The position numbers were made by a program, and so were the translations under genes. The notes under the pieces are model-generated. The model saw nothing but the letters and a program-made list of their open reading frames with translations, searched no databases and was not told where the DNA came from. A DNA stretch of 64,000 bases from Allobrachymonas denitrificans DSM 15123. Its GTDB lineage: Bacteria > Pseudomonadota > Gammaproteobacteria > Burkholderiales > Burkholderiaceae_C. Shown here in pieces: positions 51,330 through 60,194 of the stretch; the first letter of the stretch is position 1, and each line of letters starts with the position of its first letter. The stretch lies in assembly GCF_900110225.1 (NCBI RefSeq), contig NZ_FOCW01000007.1, forward strand, positions 27,015 through 91,014, read 5' to 3'.

Positions 51330-51857
51330 CTACGAGCAGGCCTCGTCATCGCAGGTGCGTATGCGCCCGGTGCGATAGAAGAAAACGGCGCGTAACCGGT
51401 CATGTAAGCGGAACTCCAGCCGGCCATTGGCAAGACTTCCTTCCCGGTTGCGCGCAAAACCCTGTCCGTTGAACGCCAGATAGCCCTGCTTGAGGGTATT
51501 GGCGTTGCCGGTAGCGGTGGCCGGAGCAGAAATGCTGATGGCCTGCTTCGGATAGCTGCGCTCCTGCAACAGTGTGTCGACATCGGCATTCCATTCGCCA
51601 TCGCCGTCGGCGTCGCCAAAGACCCTCCATCCGGCATTCCAGTCGCCGTCATGCGCCTGCACCAGTGCATTGCGGCCGGTGGCCAGTGCATGACTGCGCG
51701 CCGCGTGGGCTGCCGCGATGAAACTGGCGCTCGCCTCCTGCAGTTCGATGCGCGATTGCCAGTCCCGATAGGCAGGGATCGCCAGGGTACTTGCCGTTGC
51801 GAGCAGGGTGAGCGTGACGAGCAGCTCGGGCAAGGTGAAGCCGCGGGAACGTGTCAT
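51330..51857 (-). CDS. fimT: Minor pseudopilin, FimT/GspH family
   Basis: This 175-residue protein has a type IV prepilin leader and helix: GFTLPELLVTLTLLATASTLAIPAYRDW, with cleavage after the Gly and Glu at mature position 5. AAHAARSHALATGRNALVQ is the GspH/FimT region, then a beta-rich C-terminus with CDDEAC, two Cys likely disulfide-bonded. It lies 4 bases after pilE at the end of the operon. ATG 51855-51857 is chosen to give a short leader (MTRSRG). Confidence 0.88.
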   Translation of the reverse strand: MTRSRGFTLPELLVTLTLLATASTLAIPAYRDWQSRIELQEASASFIAAAHAARSHALATGRNALVQAHDGDWNAGWRVFGDADGDGEWNADVDTLLQERSYPKQAISISAPATATGNANTLKQGYLAFNGQGFARNREGSLANGRLEFRLHDRLRAVFFYRTGRIRTCDDEACS

Positions 51858-51861
51858 GGCA

Positions 51862-52317
51862 TCAGTCCCGGCATGAGTGGGGGGCGTTGTTGTCGGGGCA
51901 ACTGCGTTGACCGTAGCTGTTGATGGCAAATGCATTGCGGCTGGCAGGGCTGGGCGCAGTGGTAGAGGCCAGCTCGGCAAAAGCGTCGATGCATTCGCTC
52001 AACGGCAGATCCTCGCCACTGTCGTTCTTGCAGGCGCGTGCGCCGAGCAGGTAGCGCGCATTACCATGGCCAGTGTCGGCACGGAACGGCAGATCCCCCG
52101 GCGCGCCTGCCTCGAAGGCGGCATAGTGCTGATGCTGTGCACGGTACTGTTCCTGTTGCAGCAATTGCTCCTGCAATGCGGTCTGAATGGTCTGACGTTC
52201 GCCTCTTTGCAGATGGCGTGCATACGAGGGGTAGGCCAGACTGGCGAGAATGCCGACCAGAGTCAGCACCAGCAGGGTTTCGAGCAGGGTAAAGCCCCGC
52301 ATGCGGAATTCAGTCAT
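51862..52317 (-). CDS. pilE: Type IV pilin-like protein, PilE group
   Basis: This 151-residue protein has leader MTEFRMRG, then FTLLETLLVLTLVGILASLAYPSYARHLQRG with the mature Glu5 and the usual hydrophobic helix. ALQEQLLQQEQYRAQHQHYA is typical of PilE minor pilins, and the C-terminus has Cys pairs (RACKND..SEC; RSCPDNNAPHSC). It overlaps the pilX stop by 8 bases. It should be an assembly-initiating minor pilin. Confidence 0.88.
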   Translation of the reverse strand: MTEFRMRGFTLLETLLVLTLVGILASLAYPSYARHLQRGERQTIQTALQEQLLQQEQYRAQHQHYAAFEAGAPGDLPFRADTGHGNARYLLGARACKNDSGEDLPLSECIDAFAELASTTAPSPASRNAFAINSYGQRSCPDNNAPHSCRD

Positions 52318-53167
52318 CGGAAGTCAGGGCTGGGCCCGGCAATTGGCGGAAGGAAAGCTGGCGGAGCTGTGGGGATGTTGCTGCCGTAGCGGTGTCAGGC
52401 TCCTGAGAGGGCGGAGGGCCTGTGATCAGCTCGAAATCGGCCTGAAGCAGCACCGTGATGCGGGCAGGGGCCGGGCCTGTACCGAGCGCAGTGATGCGGT
52501 AGGAGGGTGTTGTGTTTGAAAGCTGATCCTGCGTCGGAACGATCACGCGTTGAATGCGATAACGCGGTGGCATGGCGGCCTGTGCGCCAGCACCACTTGG
52601 GTATCGGGCAGAGGTGAAGGTGCCGAATACCACACTGGCATCCGGATCAAGCCAGTCGATCCCTGTGGCGCTGTTGCCGGACCCATGGGTCAGGGAGAAG
52701 ACAGCCTGCTCCGTATTCAGGTGTGCGCACAAGCCTTGCAAGCCAACGCTGCCACACCCTTCGTGCGGCCAGGAGGCAGCCGATTCCAGAGACTGAAGCA
52801 GGGCGATGCGTTCAGGAGCTTCTCCCGTAGTGCGGAGCACATCCCTGACGGCATCGTCGAGAGCCGCCGCTGCAGCGTGGTAAGCGATTTGCTGCTGGCG
52901 ATCACTGTGGATGGAGCGCGCCGACAAGGTGATCCACTGCGCGGTGGCACTGCCCAGCAGGGCGACTGCCAGCAGCAGGATCAAGGTGGGGATCAGGGTG
53001 AAACCTGTGGCGCTGATTGTCTGAAGCCGAGAAGGGTGCACCTTGGTGCAGTGACTCGAAACAAGGGCTTTGCGTGCGCCGTTCTTGCGGAGATCCCATG
53101 GGGCTGGACCTCTGTCGAAGACAAGGCATTTGCTGCCTCGCGTTTCATCGAAGGTCAGCACCTTCAT
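52310..53167 (-). CDS. pilX: Pilus assembly protein, PilX-like
   Basis: This is a 285-residue protein if started at ATG 53167, which overlaps the pilW stop as ATGA. The hydrophobic helix is GFTLIPTLILLLAVALLGSATAQWITL; it has Pro where other pilins have Glu5, which fits PilX, since PilX-like proteins often lack that Glu. AYHAAAAALDDAVRDVL follows, the PilX_N pattern. The 54 residues before the helix are too long for a prepilin leader. GTG at 53039-53041 would give a 13-residue leader (VHPSRLQTISATG) and a 243-residue protein. The position between pilW and pilE supports the assignment. Confidence 0.75.
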   Translation of the reverse strand: MKVLTFDETRGSKCLVFDRGPAPWDLRKNGARKALVSSHCTKVHPSRLQTISATGFTLIPTLILLLAVALLGSATAQWITLSARSIHSDRQQQIAYHAAAAALDDAVRDVLRTTGEAPERIALLQSLESAASWPHEGCGSVGLQGLCAHLNTEQAVFSLTHGSGNSATGIDWLDPDASVVFGTFTSARYPSGAGAQAAMPPRYRIQRVIVPTQDQLSNTTPSYRITALGTGPAPARITVLLQADFELITGPPPSQEPDTATAATSPQLRQLSFRQLPGPALTSDD

Positions 53168-54045
53168 GATGGGGCCTTCGCTGCGGGGAGATGGACGCTC
53201 CACTGCACCATGTGGCGAAGGCGTCTGTCTGCTGCCAACTCCAGCGAGGCGCCCGCATCGGTGGGAGCGATTTCTGCATGGCTGGCACCCCACGGATGCA
53301 GCACTGTTGGCCCGGGAGCCGCAACGCCATCCGCACTGCGCAGCACCAGAGCCACCTGCACGGCGTGCACACGCTGCCAGTTCAAGCGCGTGGCCGCGGC
53401 ATCACCGGAAATCTCCAGTTCCCCTGCGTGTTTCCACTGCACGATGTGGGAAGAGCCGGCATCCTCCGATTGCAGCCCGAAAAGAAACTGCAGGCTTTCC
53501 ACCCCTTCGATCAGGGGCACCGATACCCAGTCGTTGGCGCTCGGGTATGCGCAGTACAAGCCTGGCTCCCCCGTGCTGCTGCGCGCAAGGTAAAGGAGGT
53601 TGACCGGATGCACCGGGGCACTCGTGCCCCCGCAATGGGATAGCGCGGAGCCGGATGGAAGACGGACGGCCACGATGTCGCTGCCATTCAGGCAGCTGCT
53701 GTCACGCACCTTGCCGCAATGGCCGGGGCGGCTGCCATTGTGGATCTTGTGTATGGAAAGAAAATCCAGTGTTTCCGGCTTGCGATAAGCGGCATTGTCC
53801 CAGCCGTACAAGGCAGGCTGATCGCCGTTCAGGCCTGCACTGGCTTGCCGCAGCAGGCGTGTGATCACATCCCTTGCCAGACGCTCGCGGTCCTGCAGCT
53901 GGGTTGACTGGTCCACCAGCTGCATGCCTTGTCGCGCCAGCAGCAGTCCGGAGCTGGCGAGGGCGATCACGGTCAGCCCCAGCGCCATGGCAACCAGAAG
54001 TTCCACCAGCGTAAAGCCCTGGGCGGGGCGACGCAGGGGCCTCAT
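53164..54045 (-). CDS. pilW: Pilus assembly protein PilW
   Basis: This 293-residue protein has leader MRPLRRPAQG, then FTLVELLVAMALGLTVIALA with Glu5. TQLQDRERLARDVITRLLRQAS is the PilW-type helix; the middle part has GWDNAAYRKPETLDFLSIH and the C-terminus contains RVHAVQVALVLRSADGV. It is a minor pilin-like subunit for type IV pilus initiation. It overlaps pilV and pilX by 4 bases each. Confidence 0.9.
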   Translation of the reverse strand: MRPLRRPAQGFTLVELLVAMALGLTVIALASSGLLLARQGMQLVDQSTQLQDRERLARDVITRLLRQASAGLNGDQPALYGWDNAAYRKPETLDFLSIHKIHNGSRPGHCGKVRDSSCLNGSDIVAVRLPSGSALSHCGGTSAPVHPVNLLYLARSSTGEPGLYCAYPSANDWVSVPLIEGVESLQFLFGLQSEDAGSSHIVQWKHAGELEISGDAAATRLNWQRVHAVQVALVLRSADGVAAPGPTVLHPWGASHAEIAPTDAGASLELAADRRLRHMVQWSVHLPAAKAPS

Positions 54046-54608
54046 GGCGGCGCTCCGGTGCTTGCCAGAAGCACGGTGCCGGGACGGACCATCTCAGCGT
54101 CGTGGCGCGTAGGCCAGCCGAGCTTGATGGCGAGCAGACGGATGGGGCCCGTGCTGGCTCCGTCGCAACTCCAGTCCGGCAAACCCTGTGCATCCAGCGG
54201 TTGCGCATCCGGGCACACCTGCACGCGGGCGCCGGGCAACTCCTGCGCGACCCGCTGCATCCAGCTTGCGATGTCATGCGCTGCTGCTTGTTCGGGCAGG
54301 AGGCAAGGCGTGCTGACGCAATCGGCTGGCACGGAAGGCGCATGATCCAGCCGGGCATCAAGCACATAAGGGCCACCGGGCAACTGCGCCATGGCGGCAT
54401 GGCCGCGCAGGCGTTCCGCCAGAGCGGCCGCGAGCTGATCGGCGCGCGCCTGCTGCTGGCTTTCGCGATGCTGGCGCAAGGCATTGGCGTGCATCTGCTG
54501 TGCGCCCAGCAGGCCGACGCCGAGCAGCACCAGCGTGACCAGCACTTCGATCAGGCTGAATCCCTGGTTGCGGTGAAGGCGGTGGAGATACGGGATGCGT
54601 CTGCACAT
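54042..54608 (-). CDS. pilV: Type IV pilus modification protein PilV
   Basis: This 188-residue protein has leader MCRRIPYLHRLHRNQG, then FSLIEVLVTLVLLGVGLLGAQQMHANALRQ, the PilV signature. ARADQLAAALAERLRGH follows, and four Cys occur in the C-terminal domain. It is the first gene of the five-gene minor-pilin operon; the 78-base upstream spacer is strongly AT-rich and should hold the promoter. Confidence 0.9.
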   Translation of the reverse strand: MCRRIPYLHRLHRNQGFSLIEVLVTLVLLGVGLLGAQQMHANALRQHRESQQQARADQLAAALAERLRGHAAMAQLPGGPYVLDARLDHAPSVPADCVSTPCLLPEQAAAHDIASWMQRVAQELPGARVQVCPDAQPLDAQGLPDWSCDGASTGPIRLLAIKLGWPTRHDAEMVRPGTVLLASTGAPP

Positions 54609-54686
54609 CCCATCATTTTAATTAAAAAGTTCTAATAAAAATAGAAAAAGAATCAAAGGAAACAGTCTGATGAGGCCCGCCAAAAC

Positions 54687-55229
54687 TCAGGCGTCGAACA
54701 ATGCAGGCTTCTTTTCGGATACCAGAGCATGCTCCAGTTCGAGCAAGGCGATCTTGCGATCCAGTCCCCCTGCGTATCCCGTAAGCTGCTGGCGCGCCCC
54801 CACCACCCGATGGCAGGGCACGAACAGGCTGATCGGATTGCGCGATACCGCCATGCCGATCGCCCGGGCACCACCGGGGCATCCCAGTGCATGGGCCAAG
54901 GCTCCGTAGCTGCTGGTGTGCCCTTGCGGAATGCCGACCAGCGCGTGCCAGACGCGTTGCTGGAACGGGCTGCCTTCAACGAAGGTGAGCGGGGGATTCT
55001 GCAGCTCCTCGCCGGCAAAGTAGCGATCCAGCGCCAGTGCGGCCTGCTTCAGTACCGGATGTGTCGGATCGACGGGGACACCATCCAACTCGTCTACCGA
55101 AAAGTATTTTTGCGGTTCGAACCAGGCGCCGGCCAGGGTATCTGCCGTGGCGCCCAGGTGAAGCGATCCCAGCGGAGAAGCGTAGATGCTGCGCGCCTGC
55201 AGCAGGCGATGATAGGGAACGGCAGGCAT
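54687..55229 (-). CDS. ogt: Methylated-DNA--[protein]-cysteine S-methyltransferase
   Basis: This 180-residue protein has an N-terminal ribonuclease-like domain (SIYASPLGSLHLGATADTLAG) and a C-terminal DNA-binding domain with GSPFQQRVWHALVGIPQGHTSSYGALAHALG and the active site VPCHRVVGA, where Cys accepts the alkyl group from O6-alkylguanine. It is a suicide repair protein. The ATG at 55227-55229 gives the family length. It is divergent from the phosphomutase gene; pilV lies downstream on the same strand. Confidence 0.94.
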   Translation of the reverse strand: MPAVPYHRLLQARSIYASPLGSLHLGATADTLAGAWFEPQKYFSVDELDGVPVDPTHPVLKQAALALDRYFAGEELQNPPLTFVEGSPFQQRVWHALVGIPQGHTSSYGALAHALGCPGGARAIGMAVSRNPISLFVPCHRVVGARQQLTGYAGGLDRKIALLELEHALVSEKKPALFDA

Positions 55230-55346
55230 GGCGGGCTCGCTGGTAAACGGTGGTGGATGGCGCGGTGCGCGCAGGGAATGATCCAGTTTACTCCCCTTAC
55301 AATGGGCCGATCCAACAATACCAGTCCGCAAGCGGGCTTTCTCCTC

Positions 55347-56735
55347 ATGCAAGTTGCTGCTTCCATTTTCAAGGCCTATGACATCCGCGGCGTGGTGCCT
55401 ACGACCGTGACCGCGGACGGGGCACGCGCCATTGGTCGTGCTTTTGGTACGCGTGCCCGTGCGCAGGGCAGTCAGGTGGTTGCCGTCGGGCGTGACGGTC
55501 GCCTGAGCGGCCCGGAGCTGGCCCGGGCGCTGATCGCAGGCCTGATGGACGTGGGCGTACAGGTGATCGACGTGGGCATGGTGACCACGCCCATGCTGTA
55601 CTTTGCAGCACATACGCTGTGCGACAGCGGCATCCAGGTGACCGGCAGCCACAATCCCAAGGACCACAACGGGTTCAAGATGGTGCTGGCCGGCAAGGCC
55701 ATCTATGGCGATGAAATCCAGGGTCTGCGCGAAATCATCGAGCAGGAAAGCTGGCAGCTGGCCGAAGGCGGCAGCGTGCGCCAGGAGGACATCTTCCCCG
55801 CCTACAGCGACAAGATCGTCAGCAGCGTGCAGCTGGCGCGCCCGATGAAGATCGTGGTGGACAGCGGCAATGGCGTGGCAGGTGCCACGGCCCCGTCGGT
55901 GTTCCGTGCCCTGGGCTGCCAGGTGAGCGAGCTGTACAGCGAAGTGGACGGTGATTTTCCCAACCACCATCCCGATCCGAGCAAGCTGGAAAACCTCGAG
56001 GACGTGAAGCGCGCCCTGCGCGACACCGATGTGGAGCTGGGCTTGGCTTTCGATGGCGATGGCGACCGTCTGGGCATCGTCACCAAGGATGGCAACGTGA
56101 TCTACCCGGACCGCCAGATGATGCTGTTTGCGCAGGATGTGCTGCAGCGCGTGCCAGGTGGCACCATTGTGTTCGACGTGAAATGCTCGCAGCGTCTTGC
56201 GCCGGCCATTGCTGCAGCCGGCGGGGTGCCGCTGATGTACAAGACCGGCCATTCTCTGGTCAAGGCCAAGATGAAGGAAGTCGATTCGCCGCTGGGTGGC
56301 GAAATGAGTGGGCACATCTTCTTCAAGGAGCGCTGGTTCGGTTTTGATGACGGCACGTATGCCGGTGCGCGCCTGCTGGAAATCCTGAGCCGCCATGATG
56401 ATCCTTCCGCCGTGCTCAATGCCTTGCCGACCAGCTATTCCACCCCGGAAATCAACGTGGCGTGTGCCGAAGGCGAGCCGCATCGTCTGGCTGCCGAATT
56501 GCTGCCGCTGGCGCAGCAGCAGTTTGCCGGGCAGGCGCAGGTCAACGGCATCGACGGCGTGCGTGTGGACTGGGAGGATGGCTTCGGCCTGATCCGTGCT
56601 TCCAACACCACGCCGGTGCTGGTGCTGCGCTTTGAGGGCCACACGCCCGAGGCGCTGGAGCGGATCCAGAATGCCATGCTGGAACTGCTGCGCCGTGTGA
56701 AGCCGGATGCCGTGCTGGGAGCTGCGGCGCACTGA
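55347..56735 (+). CDS. Phosphomannomutase/phosphoglucomutase (AlgC-like)
   Basis: This 462-residue alpha-D-phosphohexomutase has IFKAYDIRGVVPTTV at the N-terminus, phosphoserine loop VTGSHNPKDHNGFK, metal loop AFDGDGDRLG, sugar-binding GGEMSGHIFFKER and C-terminal phosphate-binding RASNTTPVLVLRFEG. It interconverts hexose 1- and 6-phosphates for LPS, capsule or exopolysaccharide precursors. ATG 55347 matches the family start. waaA follows 13 bases later, so they form a likely envelope-polysaccharide operon. Confidence 0.94.
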   Translation: MQVAASIFKAYDIRGVVPTTVTADGARAIGRAFGTRARAQGSQVVAVGRDGRLSGPELARALIAGLMDVGVQVIDVGMVTTPMLYFAAHTLCDSGIQVTGSHNPKDHNGFKMVLAGKAIYGDEIQGLREIIEQESWQLAEGGSVRQEDIFPAYSDKIVSSVQLARPMKIVVDSGNGVAGATAPSVFRALGCQVSELYSEVDGDFPNHHPDPSKLENLEDVKRALRDTDVELGLAFDGDGDRLGIVTKDGNVIYPDRQMMLFAQDVLQRVPGGTIVFDVKCSQRLAPAIAAAGGVPLMYKTGHSLVKAKMKEVDSPLGGEMSGHIFFKERWFGFDDGTYAGARLLEILSRHDDPSAVLNALPTSYSTPEINVACAEGEPHRLAAELLPLAQQQFAGQAQVNGIDGVRVDWEDGFGLIRASNTTPVLVLRFEGHTPEALERIQNAMLELLRRVKPDAVLGAAAH

Positions 56736-56748
56736 ACGCTTCCTGCCC

Positions 56749-58164
56749 ATGCAGCTGACCCTCTACCGCACGGCCATGGCACTGGCCCGGCCCCTGCTGA
56801 TGCGCAAGCTGCGCCGGCGTGGGGCGCAGGAGCCGCTGTACCTGCATGCAGTGCATCAGCGTTTTGCCGAGTACACGTCTGAGGAGATGCAGGCCGCGGC
56901 GGGTCATGCTGGGGAATGGGTCTGGCTGCATGCCGTGTCATTGGGTGAAACGCGTGCGGCTGCCGTGCTGGTGCAGGCCTTGCGTGAGGCGCGCCCGGGC
57001 ATGCGGCTGTTGCTGACCAACGGCACTGCGACCGGGCGCCAGGAAGGAGAGAAGCTGCTGCAGCCCGGTGACCTGCAGGTCTGGATGCCCTGGGACAGCC
57101 GTGCGGCGACGCGCCGCTTTGTCGAGACCTTCCGGCCGCGCCTGGGTCTGCTGATGGAAACCGAGATCTGGCCGGAAATCCTGGCGGCCTGCGATGCCGC
57201 CGACATTCCGGTGGTGCTGGCCAACGCGCGCATGAGCGACAAGACCCTGCGCCAGTCGCTGCGCTTTGCCTCGCTGGCGCGCCGTATCTACGGCCTGTTG
57301 CAGGTTGCCTATGCGCAGACGGCAGGCGATGCCGGGCGTCTGCAGCAGCTGGGCGTGCCCGAGATCGTCGTGACGGGCAACCTGAAATTCGATGCCCGGC
57401 CCGATCCCCGGCAACTGGCATTGGGACACCGGCTGCGCTCGGAGCGCGATGCTGCCATGTCCGCGGCAGGGCAGAAGCCTACACCGGTGCTGATGCTGGC
57501 CAGCAGCCGAGAGGGCGAGGAGCAGCTCTGGGTCGATGCCTTGGCGGCCTTGCCTGCAGAACAACGCCTGGCTGCGCAGTGGTTGCTGGTGCCGCGCCAT
57601 CCGCAGCGGTTCGACGAAATCGCAGCCCTGCTGGAGCAGGCGGGGTGGAAGGTACGCAGGCGCAGTGCATGGGGAGTTACGGATGGCAACCCGGGTGCGC
57701 CTGCTGGTACCGAGGCTTCTCAACCATCCAAAGCCTTGGCGCTTCCCGTCAGCGTTGGGAATGATGCCACCCCCACAGTCTGGCTGGGCGACAGCATGGG
57801 CGAGATGGTTTTTTACTACGCTCTGGCTGATCTGGCCCTGATGGGCGGCAGCTTCGCGCCGCTGGGCGGGCAGAACCTGATCGAGGCCTGCGCCTGCGGT
57901 TGCCCTGTGCTGCTGGGGCCGCACACCTTCAACTTTGCCGAAGCCAGCGAGCAGGCCATCGAGGCAGGGGCTGCGTTGCGTTGTGAAGGCATGGCCGAGG
58001 CAGTGAAACAGGCTCTGGAGCTTGGAGAGGTCTGCAAGAACGGGATGTCTGCAACCGAAAAATTGTCCCGGATGGAGGTGGCTGCGCTCGAATTCAGTCA
58101 GCGTCACCAAGGGGCAGCGCAACGGATTGTGCGAGACATTGAGGCACGGGGCTGGCTCGCCTAG
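56749..58164 (+). CDS. waaA: 3-deoxy-D-manno-octulosonic acid transferase
   Basis: This 471-residue GT30-type glycosyltransferase is membrane-associated by its N-terminus. It has VWLHAVSLGETRAAAVLV, LLLTNGTATGRQEGEKL, LLMETEIWPEILAAC, VTGNLKFDARPD, LLVPRHPQRFDEIAALL, and MGGSFAPLGGQNLIEACACGCPVLLGPHTFNFAE. It adds Kdo to lipid IVA. An insert of ~30 residues around DGNPGAPAGTEASQPSKA is longer than in E. coli. It is convergent with the Mrr-like gene. Confidence 0.94.
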   Translation: MQLTLYRTAMALARPLLMRKLRRRGAQEPLYLHAVHQRFAEYTSEEMQAAAGHAGEWVWLHAVSLGETRAAAVLVQALREARPGMRLLLTNGTATGRQEGEKLLQPGDLQVWMPWDSRAATRRFVETFRPRLGLLMETEIWPEILAACDAADIPVVLANARMSDKTLRQSLRFASLARRIYGLLQVAYAQTAGDAGRLQQLGVPEIVVTGNLKFDARPDPRQLALGHRLRSERDAAMSAAGQKPTPVLMLASSREGEEQLWVDALAALPAEQRLAAQWLLVPRHPQRFDEIAALLEQAGWKVRRRSAWGVTDGNPGAPAGTEASQPSKALALPVSVGNDATPTVWLGDSMGEMVFYYALADLALMGGSFAPLGGQNLIEACACGCPVLLGPHTFNFAEASEQAIEAGAALRCEGMAEAVKQALELGEVCKNGMSATEKLSRMEVAALEFSQRHQGAAQRIVRDIEARGWLA

Positions 58165-58217
58165 TGCGATGCGCTCAGCAGGGCAGGAATTTCGTACCGT
58201 ACCGGCCGGAGTAGGGG

Positions 58218-59135
58218 TCAATCGGCTTCGAAGTAATCGCTATCAATGTTCTTGATCTCATATCTGCCTGCGACCGAAACACCGACGTTGTAGTCGACCA
58301 TATGGCGCACCATGGCAGGGCCATCGATGAGAATGATCCTGCTCGCAATGTGCTGGACATAGTCCAATGCTTCACGAGAGTAACTGGAGGTCGTGATGAA
58401 AATGCCTTTGCTTGCACGCTGCCCTTGCAAGGCGCCTGCAAACTTCTGGATCTCAGGCCTCCCGACGACACCTTCCCAGCGTTTGGCTTGCAGGAAGATG
58501 GTGTCGAGGCCAAGCTTGTCTTCCTTGATGATTCCGTCGATGCCACCATCACCGGACTTTCCGATGGCTCTTCCTGCATCCTGATGCGAACCGCCATAGC
58601 CCATCGCCACAATCAGGTCGACCACGATTTGCTCGAAAAATGCAGGTGTCGCCTGTCGCACCTGCTGTAGCAACTCGGATTCCAATTCCGTACGAAGACG
58701 CTTGTAAGCCGCTGCCATTGCGTCTTCCGGCGTGGATTCGATGGACAGATCCCCGCCTGCAGTCGGCGAAGCGGGCTCTGCTTCAGCCTGTCTGGAACGA
58801 TCCCGGAAGTCCCTGAAGGATGCGTAATTGTTCAGCAGGGTGTTGTCGATAGCCCCCGGATTCGTGGCCAAGAGTGCGCGGCCATCTTCCGTAATCCTGA
58901 ATACGCCTCGTCTGGGCGCGGAGAGCAGGCCAGCCTGCTTCAGGTATGTCTTGGCCCAGGCTACCCTGCTGGCAAATACCAGCGTCGTGCCGCTCGGAAG
59001 CAGGCGTGTTTTCTCCTCGTCGGTCATTCCGAACTGATCGATCAAGGTGCTGACGAGCTCCTTCATGTGGTGCTCGTTGCCATCGCCCGTGACTTTCAAG
59101 ACTGGAAGCATCAGGGATTGATAGTCTGGAATCAC
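58218..59135 (-). CDS. mrr: Mrr-family restriction endonuclease (type IV)
   Basis: This is a 305-residue protein. The Mrr_N winged helix covers about residues 5-95 (LMLPVLKVTGDGNEHHMKELVSTL, GVFRITEDGRALL). The PD-(D/E)xK-type catalytic domain (about 165-280) has FFEQIVVDLIVAMGYGG, GKSGDGGIDGIIKEDKLGLD with D200, and FLQAKRWEGVVGRPEIQKFAGAL with Q216 and K218. Mrr cuts foreign methylated DNA. No methylase gene is adjacent, as expected for type IV. The sequence looks AT-richer than its neighbours, which would fit acquisition. Confidence 0.92.
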   Translation of the reverse strand: MIPDYQSLMLPVLKVTGDGNEHHMKELVSTLIDQFGMTDEEKTRLLPSGTTLVFASRVAWAKTYLKQAGLLSAPRRGVFRITEDGRALLATNPGAIDNTLLNNYASFRDFRDRSRQAEAEPASPTAGGDLSIESTPEDAMAAAYKRLRTELESELLQQVRQATPAFFEQIVVDLIVAMGYGGSHQDAGRAIGKSGDGGIDGIIKEDKLGLDTIFLQAKRWEGVVGRPEIQKFAGALQGQRASKGIFITTSSYSREALDYVQHIASRIILIDGPAMVRHMVDYNVGVSVAGRYEIKNIDSDYFEAD

Positions 59136-59161
59136 GGTACATCCTTGTCAGGTTTGCTGGG

Positions 59162-59524
59162 TCAGTAACGCCCGATGGTGGGATCCACCAAAGCCCACGC
59201 ATCAATCCCACCCGTGATGTTCCACACCGCATCATGCCCCTGCTGTGCCAGAAAATGCGCCACATGAAAACTGCGCACCCCATGGTGGCAGAGGCAGGCA
59301 ATGGGCGTGTCGGGGTCGTCGGGCAGGCGGTCGAGCGAAGCGCCGAGGCGGGACAGCGGTTCGGTCAGCAGCACAAAGCCCTGAGTTGCCGCCTGAGGCT
59401 GCACATGGGCAGCGTCGCGCTCCCAGTCTTCACGCACGTCCAGCACGTAGGGCGTCAGGCCGCTGGCGCGCACCTGTGCGGCCCAGTCGGCAACCTGGGC
59501 CGGAGCCAGTTCGGAAACAGTCAC
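59162..59524 (-). CDS. Rhodanese-domain protein
   Basis: This 120-residue single-domain protein has YVLDVREDWERDAAHV and active-site loop CHHGVRSFHVAHFLAQQGHDAVWNITGGIDAW. The loop CHHGVRS fits a Cys-based sulfurtransferase. It starts with GTG (59522-59524) 16 bases after pcm, with which it is probably co-transcribed. Rhodanese next to pcm is common in Burkholderiales. Confidence 0.92.
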   Translation of the reverse strand: MTVSELAPAQVADWAAQVRASGLTPYVLDVREDWERDAAHVQPQAATQGFVLLTEPLSRLGASLDRLPDDPDTPIACLCHHGVRSFHVAHFLAQQGHDAVWNITGGIDAWALVDPTIGRY

Positions 59525-59540
59525 GGCGGGACGCCGGGAA

Positions 59541-60194
59541 TCAGAAACGGAAGCGCGACACCTCGGGGAAACCTTCCAGGCGCGGAATGATCACGTCCCA
59601 GGGCTTGACGGTGTCGAAGGTGCCGGAGTTGGCGCGCGTGACCAGGTGCACGTGCATCATGGGCTCGTGACCGACCACGCCGATCAGGCGGCCGCCGGTG
59701 GCCAGCTTGTCCTGCAGTTCATGCGGGATGGCAGGCACGGAGCCGCACAGCACGATGGCATCGTAGGGGCCGTTTGCCAGTGCACCAGCCAAGCCGTCGC
59801 CGTGGCGCAGGTCTACATTGGAAATGCCTGCCTTGCGTAGGTTGTCGGCGGTCTGCTTGACCAGTTCGGGATGGATTTCGAAAGCCTGTACCTGCTGGCT
59901 GCGGCTGGCCAACAGGGCCGTCATGTAGCCGGTGCCGGTACCGATCTGCAGCACCTTGTCGGTGGGCTTGAGTTGCAGGTCCTGCACCAGGCGGGCCTGT
60001 ACGCGCGGGGTCAGCATGACCTGGCCGTGGCCGATCGGGATTTCCAGATCCATGAAGGCCATGTCGCGATGTTCGGCAGGGCAGAAGTCTTCCCGCTTGA
60101 CCTCTTCCAGCAGTTCCAGAATCTGATCATCCAGCACGTTCCAGGGGCGGACCTGCTGCTGGATCATGTTGAAACGGGCTTGTTCGATGTTCAT
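59541..60194 (-). CDS. pcm: Protein-L-isoaspartate O-methyltransferase
   Basis: This 217-residue protein has MNIEQARFNMIQQQVRPWNVLD at the N-terminus, which is the beta-proteobacterial form. The SAM site is VLQIGTGTGYMTALLA, with YDAIVLCGSVPAIPHELQDKL and GGRLIGVVG. It repairs isoaspartyl residues in damaged proteins. Start ATG 60192-60194; the 43 upstream in-frame codons overlap the pagP leader region and are not conserved-looking. Confidence 0.92.
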   Translation of the reverse strand: MNIEQARFNMIQQQVRPWNVLDDQILELLEEVKREDFCPAEHRDMAFMDLEIPIGHGQVMLTPRVQARLVQDLQLKPTDKVLQIGTGTGYMTALLASRSQQVQAFEIHPELVKQTADNLRKAGISNVDLRHGDGLAGALANGPYDAIVLCGSVPAIPHELQDKLATGGRLIGVVGHEPMMHVHLVTRANSGTFDTVKPWDVIIPRLEGFPEVSRFRF

